DNA of 64,000 bases from Parvularcula sp964556115 (GTDB lineage Bacteria > Pseudomonadota > Alphaproteobacteria > Caulobacterales > Parvularculaceae). Below are positions 52,177 to 60,795 of the stretch, piece after piece. The stretch is taken from positions 1 through 64,000 of the forward strand of contig CAZKVC010000003.1 of the NCBI GenBank assembly GCA_964556115.1, read 5' to 3'. A program made the translations under genes and the position numbers. Positions within the stretch are counted from its first letter, which is position 1, and each line of letters begins with the position of its first letter. The notes below the pieces were generated by a model. That model searched no databases. It was not told the DNA's origin and was given only the letters and a program-made list of their open reading frames with translations.

Positions 52177-52279
52177 CTGTTCCCTCACGTCCCGCGCCTG
52201 AGCTGGCAAGCTCCGGCCGACTGACGCCCTTCCTTTTGGCCCTGACCCTATGGACGACCCCGGCCCCACGACGCGGTCG

Positions 52280-53614
52280 TCAATCCTCCCTGAATGCACG
52301 GTAGAAACTGTCCCTCAGGGGACCGATGAAATATTCGACCAGCGAACGCTCGCCGAGCTTGACGAAGACTTCCGCAGGCATGCCCGAGATGAGCTTGATA
52401 TCGTAGGCGGACAGGACCTCGCTGTCGTCGATATGCACCGTCATCAGATAATAGCTCTCGCCGGTCATCGGGTGCTGCAGGACGTCCTGCGAGATCGAGG
52501 TCACCGAGCCCGAGAGCCGCGGGACCCGCCGGCCGCTATAGGGCGTGAGGTGGGTCGTGGTCCTGAGACCTGGCAGCACGTTCTCCCGGTCGGAGGGACG
52601 AAGATAGGCGTTGATGATGATCTGTTCCGTCTCAGGTACGATATCGAGGATCGGCTCCCCTGCACCAACGACAGTCCCGCTGGCGGTATGGCGCAGATTG
52701 ACCACCTGCCCGTCGACCGGCGCGTAGATCGCGCGGCGGGTGTTGCGGTCATCCTCTGCGCGAAGCTGCTCTTCGAGCTGACGAAGCCGGTCTTCCACCT
52801 CGCGCTGCCGGGCGACGACCTTGTCGCGCCATTCGCTTTCGAGGGCGCCGAGCTCTGCCTTGGACTGGGCGATCTCCTGGCGGGTCCGGGCGATGGCGGC
52901 GGTCAGCTCGCCGATACGCCCCTCCACCGCCGCGACCTCGCGGTCGAGCCGCAGGAGCCGCGTGCGGCGCTCAAGCTGCAGGTCCACCAGTTCCTTCACG
53001 GAGTTCCGCTCGTCCCGCAGGAGCCTGATGCTGCGCCGCTCGGAGCTGAGCTGGCTTTCGAGCCCGCCGATCTCCGCCTCGGCCTGGGCCACGCGCTCGT
53101 CATAGACCGAGCGGCGCGAGCGGTAGGTCAGGTTGCGGCTTTCAAACAGGTTGTTCTGAGACCGGATGATGTCCTCGATGCGCGGGCGGTTGCGCTGGTC
53201 GAGAAGAAGGGTGGGATAAGTGATCGTATCCGCTTCGTCCCGCTCGGCATCGAGGCGGGCGTTCTCGGCAAGGAGCGCGTTGCGCTCCATCATGGTGGCG
53301 GCCACCACTGCACTTGTCTGTGTGCTGTCGAGCCTGAGGAGGAGCTGGCCGGCCTTGACGAAATCGTTCTCCGCCACGGCAAGCTCGGCGATGATGCCGC
53401 CTTCGAGGTTCTGGATGACCCGGCGGCTGCCCTCGACATTCAGCTCTCCCGGCGCGATGGCCGCACGGTCGAGAGGCGCCAGCGTTCCCCATGCGGTGAA
53501 GATCGCGAAGAAGGCGGCGATCGTCACCACTGCGAAGAGGATGACCCGGCGGACCGGCGGATCGGTCGGCTCGAGGTGGAGGCCATAGGCGTCGACGGGA
53601 CGGGGGCGGCTCAT
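52280..53614 (-). CDS. HlyD family type I secretion membrane fusion protein
   Basis: The 444-residue adaptor has one N-terminal membrane helix (VILFAVVTIAAFFAIFTAWG), a lipoyl-like barrel (AIAPGELNVEGSRRVIQNLEGGIIAELAV in pieces), a long coiled coil, and the C-terminal VGAGEPILDIVPETEQIIINAYL domain of the PrtE/HlyD group. It bridges the ABC pump and TolC. Its ATG overlaps the ABC gene stop (ATGA). Confidence 0.94.
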   Translation of the reverse strand: MSRPRPVDAYGLHLEPTDPPVRRVILFAVVTIAAFFAIFTAWGTLAPLDRAAIAPGELNVEGSRRVIQNLEGGIIAELAVAENDFVKAGQLLLRLDSTQTSAVVAATMMERNALLAENARLDAERDEADTITYPTLLLDQRNRPRIEDIIRSQNNLFESRNLTYRSRRSVYDERVAQAEAEIGGLESQLSSERRSIRLLRDERNSVKELVDLQLERRTRLLRLDREVAAVEGRIGELTAAIARTRQEIAQSKAELGALESEWRDKVVARQREVEDRLRQLEEQLRAEDDRNTRRAIYAPVDGQVVNLRHTASGTVVGAGEPILDIVPETEQIIINAYLRPSDRENVLPGLRTTTHLTPYSGRRVPRLSGSVTSISQDVLQHPMTGESYYLMTVHIDDSEVLSAYDIKLISGMPAEVFVKLGERSLVEYFIGPLRDSFYRAFRED

Positions 53615-55431
53615 TCTGCAGGCTCCGCGGGAACGGTCGGACGCGCGGGCGTCTTGGGTTTGCCCTTGAGGGTCGCCTCGATGCTCGCCTCGTCATCGGC
53701 CGTGCGCTTGGCGAGGTTGCGAACGACGTCGCCCACCGGGCCGAAATTGCGCACCTGGCCCTGGTCGAGCACCAGGAGCTTGTCGACCACGGACAAAAGG
53801 GCCCGGCGGTGCGAGACGACGATGACGGTGGTCTTGAGTTTCCTCAGCCGCACCAGGCAGTTCCGCAGCGCGCGCTCTCCTCGCATGTCGAGATTGGCAT
53901 TGGGTTCGTCGAGGACGACGATGCTCGGCTTGCCGAAGACGGCCCGCGCGAGGGCGATCTGCTGCGCCTGCCCGCCGGAAAGGGTCGCAACCCCCTCGCG
54001 AAGCTCCGTGTCATAACCGTCGGGCAGGCTGAGGATCAAATCGTGGCAACCGGCGATACGGGCGGCACGGACGATCGCCTCGTCGTCAGCGGGGCTGAAG
54101 CGCGCGATGTTCTCGGCCACGGTCCCGTCGAAAAGCTCGACCCCTTGCGGAAGATAGCCGCAATGCTGGCCGAACTCCGCGCGGTCGAGGCCGAAGACAT
54201 CGGCCCCGTCGAGGCGGACGACACCGGCCGTCGGCTGCACCGCGCCGAGGATCGTCTTGACGAGGCTCGTCTTGCCGGAAGCGGCGGGGCCCATGATGGC
54301 GAGCTGCTCGCCGGGGCTGATCGCGAAGTTGACATTGCGCAGGATCGGCAGCGGACGGCGCGGGACCTGAAGGGTGACGCGGTCGGCGCGAAGCCGGCCC
54401 TTGGGCTTGGGCAGGCTCGTCACCATGGCCCGCGGCACGGCGCGGTCGAAGAACTCCTGAAGGCGACGGTAGCTTTCCCGCGCCATGGTCAGGGCGCGCC
54501 AGTGGTTGAACGTGCCTTCGATCGGCTGAAGAAGGCGCGCGGCGATGATCGAGCCTGCGATCATCGCGCCGGGGGTGAGCTGGTTGGCGATCACCAGGGT
54601 GGCCGCGACACCGTAAAGGGCGATCTGCACCACCTGCCGGGCAAAGCGCGAGAAGCCGGTGCTGACCGTACCGACGGCGACGATGCGGCCGTTCACTTCG
54701 AGCTCGTTCTCGAGAAGCCCGCGCCAGCGGCCCAGCATCGAGGTCGCCATGCCCATGCTGTCGATCACCTCGGCATTGCGGATCAGGCTCTCGCCGAAGC
54801 GCAGCTCCTTCTGGGAGGCGATGACACTGGTCTTCACCGCCTTGCGCACCCGGCGCTGGTTCCAGAAGGCGATCAGGCCGAGGACCGCGGCGCCGAGAAG
54901 GGCCACCGCGCCGATCAGCGGGTGAATGAGGAAAGCGATGATCGCGAAGAGCGGCAGCCAGGGCAGGTCGAGAAGCGTCGTCATCGCCCCGCTTCCGAAG
55001 AAGTTCTTGAGCTGCGCCACCTCCCGCAGCATCTCGAGGCGAAAGCCGTCATCGGTCAGCCGGCGCTCGATCGACCGCGCCAGGACATGGGGCGCAATGA
55101 AGCTCGCCCACCATTCCGCCATCCGCTGGAAGAGATAGCTGCGCAGGCCGTCGAGCATCGAATGGGTCGCAAGAGCGATCAGCGCGGCCATGGTCAGGAA
55201 GGCCAGCGTATCAACGCTCTGGCTGCTGAGCACCCGGTCGAAAACCGTTAGAATATAAAGCGGTATGGTCAGCGACAGAAGATTGATGATGCCGCTGACA
55301 GCGACGAACATGATAATGTAGCGTCTGGCTTTATCTTTTGCCTCTTCCAGCAGAGGCGCACCGGATGGTTTCTGTATCAACATAACGCCCGGCTGCATTG
55401 ATTGACAACGCAGCCACTCCCTCGCCCACAT
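53611..55431 (-). CDS. Type I secretion ABC transporter (permease/ATPase)
   Basis: The 606-residue fused transporter has a six-helix membrane domain and an ATPase domain with Walker A GPAASGKTS, signature LSGGQAQQ and Walker B IVVLDEPNANLD. It resembles PrtD/HasD/RsaD, which lack a peptidase C39 domain and recognise uncleaved C-terminal signals. ATG 55431 and an ATG at 55383 are both possible; no strong Shine-Dalgarno helps. Acidic/basic C-terminal tail is unusual. The preceding 66-bp gap is AT-rich. Confidence 0.93.
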   Translation of the reverse strand: MWAREWLRCQSMQPGVMLIQKPSGAPLLEEAKDKARRYIIMFVAVSGIINLLSLTIPLYILTVFDRVLSSQSVDTLAFLTMAALIALATHSMLDGLRSYLFQRMAEWWASFIAPHVLARSIERRLTDDGFRLEMLREVAQLKNFFGSGAMTTLLDLPWLPLFAIIAFLIHPLIGAVALLGAAVLGLIAFWNQRRVRKAVKTSVIASQKELRFGESLIRNAEVIDSMGMATSMLGRWRGLLENELEVNGRIVAVGTVSTGFSRFARQVVQIALYGVAATLVIANQLTPGAMIAGSIIAARLLQPIEGTFNHWRALTMARESYRRLQEFFDRAVPRAMVTSLPKPKGRLRADRVTLQVPRRPLPILRNVNFAISPGEQLAIMGPAASGKTSLVKTILGAVQPTAGVVRLDGADVFGLDRAEFGQHCGYLPQGVELFDGTVAENIARFSPADDEAIVRAARIAGCHDLILSLPDGYDTELREGVATLSGGQAQQIALARAVFGKPSIVVLDEPNANLDMRGERALRNCLVRLRKLKTTVIVVSHRRALLSVVDKLLVLDQGQVRNFGPVGDVVRNLAKRTADDEASIEATLKGKPKTPARPTVPAEPAE

Positions 55432-55497
55432 GGTATCAATAGTTAAGCGAAGGTAAATAGACTCAACTGCATTTATATTTGCCTGCGATTCAGCACT
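55432..55497 (-). promoter_or_regulatory. AT-rich gap upstream of the ABC transporter gene, possible promoter
   Basis: This 66-bp gap is much AT-richer than its surroundings and contains AAATATAAAT (55490-55481) on the minus strand, like a -10 element. I could not place a convincing -35 box. It may hold a second promoter for the ABC-HlyD-LuxR-TolC genes. Confidence 0.35.
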
Positions 55498-56493
55498 TTA
55501 CGGCGCATCACGAACGGTTGAGCGTTTTTCTATGGAACCTATCACCTCGCCGTCGCGCAGCAGCGTGTAGCGACCGTGATAGTCTCCGGGCTGATATTCG
55601 TCCTTGAAGCGAAATCCGGAGAACGTTCTCGCTTCCAGAAAGCCTCGTTTCACCTCTTCTTCGCGGCGGTGCACAATGGAACCGTCCGGACCCGCTATTT
55701 CAAAACGCTGGATATCGCCGGGGCGAGTTCCAAAACTCAGCCCCCAAAGGATCAGCGCATCAGGACGGGTGCGAATGATCGGCTCGGGCGTGAGCGAAGA
55801 TGGCGCCGATTTCGCTTCCCTGGCGCTTGCGGCGAAACCTGCATCGAGGACCCCCGAGGGCCTGTAGGCGAGGGCCTGCGACGCCGCGGGAGACCAGAGC
55901 GCCTTGGCGGACTGCCCACAGCTTGCCGCGCCCTCGGCTGAGAAAGGGTCAACAGTTTCAGTGCCTTGCCGGAGGGTGAAGTGGAGATGCGGGTACTCCG
56001 TCAGGCCGGAAAGGCCGATCGTAGCGATCTTTTCACCGGCGGTGACACGATCGCCCGGGCGGACCTTCAGGCTGCCTTCGGCGAGGTGGCTGTATTGGGT
56101 CGTCCACCCCCCGCCATGGGCGATGACGATACCGTTTCCGGCCTCGCGGCCCTCCACCGGATCGCGCCCCCGCTCATGCACACTGATGTCCGGTTCACCG
56201 TCGCGCACACGGAGGACCTCACCATCCGCCGCGGCGAGAACGGGGATGCCGTCCCACAGGGTGGAGGCGTCATTGACCCTGAAATCGGTTCCGTTGTGAT
56301 CGTCGGTTGTCAGTGTTCCGCAAGCGAAATCAAGGCGCTCCGGACCGGGGGCGTGATCGACATGTTTCTGGACCGAACAGGCAGAGGGAATGGCGCAGGC
56401 GACGGGAACTTCGAGCACCGGCTGGGCCAATGCTGTTTCGAAGCTCGCCGAAGAGAAGAATAATAGAAGTCTAGTTGAACGTGACAAAATCAT
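55498..56493 (-). CDS. Exported M23 peptidase of the secretion locus
   Basis: The 331-residue protein has a signal peptide (MILSRSTRLLLFFSSASFE, cleavage near ALA-QPV). The LytM domain has zinc ligands in DHNGTDF and EYPHLHF, a Cys-rich N-terminal segment and a C-terminal beta domain. GGGAG precedes ATG 56493. Its start lies inside the last codons of the first RTX gene, a 23-nt overlap that links its translation to that gene. An enzyme remodelling peptidoglycan for the export channel or surface layer is a reasonable inference. Confidence 0.88.
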   Translation of the reverse strand: MILSRSTRLLLFFSSASFETALAQPVLEVPVACAIPSACSVQKHVDHAPGPERLDFACGTLTTDDHNGTDFRVNDASTLWDGIPVLAAADGEVLRVRDGEPDISVHERGRDPVEGREAGNGIVIAHGGGWTTQYSHLAEGSLKVRPGDRVTAGEKIATIGLSGLTEYPHLHFTLRQGTETVDPFSAEGAASCGQSAKALWSPAASQALAYRPSGVLDAGFAASAREAKSAPSSLTPEPIIRTRPDALILWGLSFGTRPGDIQRFEIAGPDGSIVHRREEEVKRGFLEARTFSGFRFKDEYQPGDYHGRYTLLRDGEVIGSIEKRSTVRDAP

Positions 56494-58261
56494 GACCGGC
56501 AACTCCCTGCGCATAGGCGTTGAGGTCATCTACCGTGTCAAAGTCCGGAAGTCCGTCGATCTGTGCAGCAAACCCGAACAGCACCACCGAGACATCGCCC
56601 AGGCTGAGGGTCAGGTCGTCGCCGTCCCGCGAGATCTGCAGGTCCTGAGGCTGGATGGCGAGATCGTCGGGCACGTCGAAGACGAGACTGTCGCCCGCCA
56701 GAAGATCGAAATCGACAATCACCTTCTGCCCCGCCTTGCCGACATCGAAGAAGAAGACGTCGCCGCCCGCGCCGCCTTCAAGGGTATCATCACCAAAGCC
56801 CGAAGCGAGGAGGTCCTGGCCGAAATCACCGAAGAGCTGGTCGTCCCCATCGCCGCCCTGAATGACGTCGTTGCCCGCGCCGCCCCTGATGACGTCATCG
56901 CCGGCATTGCCCGAGAGGCTGTCATCGCCGGCGCCGCCATAGATTGTGTCGTCGCCTTCGTCGCCGCGGATGTGATCGTCGCCGCTTTCACCTGCGATGA
57001 CATCATCGCCCGCACCGCCGCCGATCAGGTCCCTGCCGCCCCCGCCGATCAGCGTGTCATCACCGCCTTCGCCTTCGAGAAGGTCGTCGCCCTCTTCGCC
57101 GCGGAGGGTGTCCTGGCCCTCGCCGCCGAAGAGCTTGTCGCGGTCGCCGCCGCCGGTCAGGCTGTCATCGCCTTCCTGGCCGAAAAGGATGTCCCTGCCG
57201 TCGCCGCCGCGAAGGGTATCTCCTTCGCTGCCGCCCATCAGGCTGTCATCGCCCTCGCCGCCGAGAATGCTGTCCGCGCCCTGATCGCCCGAGAGACTGT
57301 CCGCACCCGCCTCACCTTCGAGGGTATCGTCGCCTTCGCCGCCCCAGAGGACGTCGTGGCCTGCGCCGCCAAGAAGGAGGTCCTGTCCCTCTTCGCCGAA
57401 AAGCTGGTCATTGCCGAAGTCCGGGCCGTCCATCGATGCGACACCGCCGCCTTCGACGGTATCGCCGCTGTCACCGATGAGGCTGTCATCGCCCTCGCCG
57501 CCGCGCAGAAGATCGTCGCCGCCTTCGCCCGCGAGGATGTCGCTTCCGTCATCGCCGAAAAGCGCGTTGGCGGCTTCGTCGCCGATCAGGGTGTCATCGC
57601 CGCCGCGTCCGCGCGCGCCATCGGGCTGGCCTTCCTGGCCGAGGACAAAGACCTCGTCGAGATCGGTGCCGATGATCGCGGGGCCGTCATAATCGACCGC
57701 CTGCGGAAGAGGGTCGGGCGTGCGCCCCGGCTCGATGACCGGGCGGTCGGGGCGATAGGGTCCTTCGGGGGGCTGGGGCGTCGGTGGTTCTTCCGTTCCC
57801 GGCTGATCGCCCGGATCCGAAGGGCCGCCACCATCGCCGCCGCCGGCACCGGGGTCGGTCGGTGCGCCGCCATCGCCGGGGTCCTGCGGGTCGCCGCCGC
57901 CTGATGGGGGCGGGTCCGAAGGGTCACCGATGTCCGGGCGGTCGGGGCGGTAGGAATCGTCGTCGCCCTCGTCACCGCCATCGGCAGGCGGGTCGTCCCG
58001 GCCCGGCTCGTCACCATTGCCGTCGCCTTCGTCATCGTCGCCGCGCTCATCGGGAACGTCGCGGTCCTCGTCGCGTGGAGAGTCGGGATCGGAGGGGTCT
58101 TCGTCAGCCTTGTCCGGCTGGTCGGGGTCTTCGGGTTCGGGTTCGTTTCCGCGGCCGAAGGGCAGGTTCAGGAAGTCGAAGACACGCTTGAGGAGCGAGG
58201 CTTCCTCAACGGAGGGCCGCCCACTTCGAAGACTACCGGAACGCGGCGGACGTCCAACCAA
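56471..58261 (-). CDS. RTX calcium-binding secreted protein 1
   Basis: The 596-residue, very acidic protein has a short helical start and a Pro/Asp/Gly/Glu low-complexity segment (about residues 37-190). Many GGxGxDxUx nonapeptides follow (about 215-490; GGDDTLIGD, GGEGDDSLIGD). The non-repetitive C-terminus ends LNAYAQGVAGHDFVTFN. RTX repeats fold with Ca2+ after export by type I systems. The only in-frame start is TTG 58261; a hairpin covers its CAGGAG ribosome site. No catalytic domain is visible, so a structural or adhesive role is likely. Confidence 0.9.
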   Translation of the reverse strand: MVGRPPRSGSLRSGRPSVEEASLLKRVFDFLNLPFGRGNEPEPEDPDQPDKADEDPSDPDSPRDEDRDVPDERGDDDEGDGNGDEPGRDDPPADGGDEGDDDSYRPDRPDIGDPSDPPPSGGGDPQDPGDGGAPTDPGAGGGDGGGPSDPGDQPGTEEPPTPQPPEGPYRPDRPVIEPGRTPDPLPQAVDYDGPAIIGTDLDEVFVLGQEGQPDGARGRGGDDTLIGDEAANALFGDDGSDILAGEGGDDLLRGGEGDDSLIGDSGDTVEGGGVASMDGPDFGNDQLFGEEGQDLLLGGAGHDVLWGGEGDDTLEGEAGADSLSGDQGADSILGGEGDDSLMGGSEGDTLRGGDGRDILFGQEGDDSLTGGGDRDKLFGGEGQDTLRGEEGDDLLEGEGGDDTLIGGGGRDLIGGGAGDDVIAGESGDDHIRGDEGDDTIYGGAGDDSLSGNAGDDVIRGGAGNDVIQGGDGDDQLFGDFGQDLLASGFGDDTLEGGAGGDVFFFDVGKAGQKVIVDFDLLAGDSLVFDVPDDLAIQPQDLQISRDGDDLTLSLGDVSVVLFGFAAQIDGLPDFDTVDDLNAYAQGVAGHDFVTFN

Positions 58262-58264
58262 AAC

Positions 58265-58300
58265 GATACAACTCCTGCCCGTAGACAGGAGTGCTGTATC
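58265..58300 (-). promoter_or_regulatory. Hairpin sequestering the RTX1 ribosome binding site
   Basis: GATACA plus ACTCCTG (58265-58277) pairs with CAGGAGT plus TGTATC (58286-58300) with a 2-nt bulge, giving a 13-bp stem. On the minus strand the CAGGAG lies in the stem 10 nt before the TTG start codon. It could restrict translation of RTX1. Confidence 0.6.
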
Positions 58301-58335
58301 ACCAGAGGAACTACGACTTTGTTAACCAACGAATT

Positions 58336-58361
58336 CGGTGGCCGCTGGGGGGCGGCCACCG
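58336..58361 (-). other. Intercistronic stem-loop 1 between the RTX genes
   Basis: CGGTGGCCGC (58336-58345) pairs perfectly with GCGGCCACCG (58352-58361) over a 6-nt loop. No T-run follows, so it is more likely an mRNA stabiliser or attenuator than a simple terminator. Confidence 0.7.
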
Positions 58362-58390
58362 CTGCTTCCTGCTGAACAGCAAGCAGTTGA

Positions 58391-58413
58391 CGGCGCCGAG
58401 GGAACGGGCGCCG
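58391..58413 (-). other. Intercistronic stem-loop 2 just after RTX2
   Basis: CGGCGCC (58391-58397) pairs with GGCGCCG (58407-58413) over 9 nt, about 22 bp past the RTX2 stop. With stem-loop 1 it would protect or end RTX2 mRNA and let RTX2 be made in excess of RTX1. Confidence 0.6.
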
Positions 58414-58434
58414 CCAAACCGTTTACGTCTTGAC

Positions 58435-60672
58435 TTAGGTGGTCATGACGAAGTCGTCGTCGGCGACTTCGTCGAAGACGATGCCGTCGTAGCCCTGGGC
58501 GCCCTGGGTAAAGGCGTTGAACTGTTCGACGCTGTTGAAGCCGAAGAAGCCGGAGGCACCGCTGGTGACGCCTTCGAGGGTCACCGAGTTGTCATCCCAG
58601 GAGATGGTGGTGTCGGTGCCGTTATCTTCGACGGTGATGTCGATGTCGTCGTCGTCCTCGACCTCGATGACCATGGTGTCCTGGTTCTCGATGTCGAAGT
58701 CGGTGATGACGTCATCGCCGCTGTCGGCGTCGTAGTCGTAGACGAAGAGGTCACGACCCTGGCCACCGGTCAGGTTGTCATCACCCTCGCCGCCGACCAG
58801 CATGTCGTCGCCATTGCCGCCGAGAAGGACGTCATCGCCTTCATCGCCGAACAGGTCGTCGTCATTGTTGCCGCCAGCGAGCAGGTCGTTGCCTTCGCCG
58901 CCGCCGACGACGTCGTTTTCGGCACCGCCGGAGATGATGTCATCGCCGTCGTCCCCTTCGAGGACGTCATCGCCTTGACCGCCGGTGATGAAGTCGTCGC
59001 CATCTTCGCCGTAGATGTCGTCGTCGCCGTCATTACCCTGAATGTCGTCGTCGCCGTCACCACCGAAGATGAAGTCGTCACCGTCGTTACCGAAGATGGC
59101 ATCGTCGCCGTCACCGCCGTCGATGTCGTCGTTGCCTTCGCCGCCACGGATGAGATCGTTGCCGCCCTCGCCGTTCAGGAAGTCGTCGCCGGCCTCGCCG
59201 TTGATCTCGTCGTCGCCATCACCGCCAAAGGCAGCGTCGTCGCCGTCACCGCCGTTGATCTCGTCGTCACCCGAAGTCAGGCCGAAGAAATCATCGCCGT
59301 AGAGCTCGTCGTTACCGGAGCCGCCTTCGACGAGGTCGTCGCCGGCACCACCTTCAAGGTAGTCGTCGCCGGCATCGCCGAACAGCTCGTCATTGCCGCC
59401 CTGGCCAAAGACGGTGTCGTTGCCGTCGCCGCCATTGAGGACGTCGCGGCTGCCTTCTTCGTCGGCGGAGTCGAAGGTCACGAGGTAGCCTTCGTCACCG
59501 AAACGGCCGCTGATGTCGGCTTCCTCGCCGTCGATGTCTTCGTCCGAACGCTCGTAGAAGAGGAAGTCGCCGATGCTGCCGAGAGCGCCGACACCTTCGA
59601 AGCCTTCGTTCAGTTCGGCTTCGTCACCGAAGATGATGTCGTCGCCGGCCTGGCCATTGGCGAAGTCCGCGCCGGCACCGCCGACCAGAAGGTCGTTCTG
59701 CGCACCGCCCCGCAGGTCGTCATTGCCTTCGCCGCCGAGAAGGACGTCTTCGCCGTTCTGGCCGTCCAGGCGGTCGTCGCCGCCTTCGCCGTCGAGGTAG
59801 TCGTCACCGCCGAGGTCGAAGTCGAGACCGTCGTCGCCTTCCTGCGTGCCGGTGTCACCACCCGGGGAGTCGTTACCGTCGTCACCCCACATGATGTCAT
59901 TGCCTTCGCCGCCGAACATACGGTCGTCGTCGGCACCGCCGCGCATCTTGTCTTCACCGTCGCCGCCGTCCATCAGGTCGTCGCCGGTCGCACCGCGCAT
60001 CTGGTCTTCGCCGGAGCCGCCATTGACGTCATCGTCACCGGCATCGCCGTTCAGATCGTCATTGCCGGAGCCGCCTTCGATGGTGTCCTTGCCGCTGTCG
60101 CCACCGATGGTGTCGTTGCCGGACTGACCCCAGAGCTCGTCATTGCCGGCTTCGCCAGCGATGGTGTCGTTGTTGCCGCCACCATAGACGGTGTCGTTGC
60201 CATTGCCGCCCCAGATCTGGTCGGCACCGTCGAGAACGTTCTCGAGGCTTTCCTCGATGCCCTCTTCCTCGGCGCTCAGATCGCGCTCGTCGCCATAGAT
60301 GACGTCGTCGCCGTCACCACCATAGAGGTAGTCGCGGCCGGAGCCGATGCGGGTGTCGCTATTGCCGGGCTCGGTGTCAGAACCGGTGCCGCCGACCAGG
60401 GTGTCGTTGCCCTCGTCGCCATTGATGATGTTCTCGTTGAAGTTGCCGAGAATGCGGTCATCGCCTTCGTTGCCGTCGGCGTTCGCAGCGAGTTCACCAG
60501 TGACCGTAGGCAGACGGAGATTGATGTTGTCGTTCAGGTCAGTGCCCTGAACGGTCGCCATCACCGGAGTGTCCGGTTGGGACGGACCTTCAACGGGTTC
60601 CGGGGTGGGTCCTTCACTTGGGCGCTCGAAGCGATCCCGGAGCGAGTCATTTACACGTGTACGTCGGGCCAT
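58435..60672 (-). CDS. RTX calcium-binding secreted protein 2
   Basis: The 745-residue acidic protein has a 50-residue basic/Pro-rich N-terminus and long arrays of DGDD/GGxGND RTX nonapeptides over most of residues 60-620. An inserted non-repeat segment (FEGVGALGSIGDFLFYERSD) interrupts them. The C-terminal domain ends FNAFTQGAQGYDGIVFD plus an acidic tail. This C-terminus aligns with RTX1 (FNAFTQGAQGYD against LNAYAQGVAGHD). AGAGGGGA precedes ATG 60672. No enzyme domain; a calcium-bound surface or matrix protein is likely. Confidence 0.9.
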   Translation of the reverse strand: MARRTRVNDSLRDRFERPSEGPTPEPVEGPSQPDTPVMATVQGTDLNDNINLRLPTVTGELAANADGNEGDDRILGNFNENIINGDEGNDTLVGGTGSDTEPGNSDTRIGSGRDYLYGGDGDDVIYGDERDLSAEEEGIEESLENVLDGADQIWGGNGNDTVYGGGNNDTIAGEAGNDELWGQSGNDTIGGDSGKDTIEGGSGNDDLNGDAGDDDVNGGSGEDQMRGATGDDLMDGGDGEDKMRGGADDDRMFGGEGNDIMWGDDGNDSPGGDTGTQEGDDGLDFDLGGDDYLDGEGGDDRLDGQNGEDVLLGGEGNDDLRGGAQNDLLVGGAGADFANGQAGDDIIFGDEAELNEGFEGVGALGSIGDFLFYERSDEDIDGEEADISGRFGDEGYLVTFDSADEEGSRDVLNGGDGNDTVFGQGGNDELFGDAGDDYLEGGAGDDLVEGGSGNDELYGDDFFGLTSGDDEINGGDGDDAAFGGDGDDEINGEAGDDFLNGEGGNDLIRGGEGNDDIDGGDGDDAIFGNDGDDFIFGGDGDDDIQGNDGDDDIYGEDGDDFITGGQGDDVLEGDDGDDIISGGAENDVVGGGEGNDLLAGGNNDDDLFGDEGDDVLLGGNGDDMLVGGEGDDNLTGGQGRDLFVYDYDADSGDDVITDFDIENQDTMVIEVEDDDDIDITVEDNGTDTTISWDDNSVTLEGVTSGASGFFGFNSVEQFNAFTQGAQGYDGIVFDEVADDDFVMTT

Positions 60673-60711
60673 GGTGTGGTTCCCCTCTTTCTCTACAAAG
60701 TTCGCCGCGCA

Positions 60712-60726
60712 CCGAGACAACCTCGG
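60712..60726 (-). promoter_or_regulatory. Small hairpin in the RTX2 leader
   Basis: CCGAG (60712-60716) pairs with CTCGG (60722-60726) over a 5-nt loop, about 40 nt before the RTX2 start on the minus strand. Confidence 0.4.
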
Positions 60727-60781
60727 CACTCCCACGGCGTTCCCATGGCTGTAAGTTTCTGTAACCTTTGCCCGCTCGGTA

Positions 60782-60795
60782 TCCCCACATGGGGA
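60782..60795. promoter_or_regulatory. Inverted repeat upstream of RTX2
   Basis: TCCCCA-CA-TGGGGA is a 6-bp inverted repeat with a 2-bp centre, about 110 bp before the RTX2 start. It is a candidate operator for the local LuxR-type regulator, but no motif proves this. Confidence 0.4.

Noticed and set aside
56390..57904. A plus-strand open frame over RTX1
   Set aside because: Same repeat artefact as over RTX2: complementary frame of GGxGxD codons, no family resemblance.
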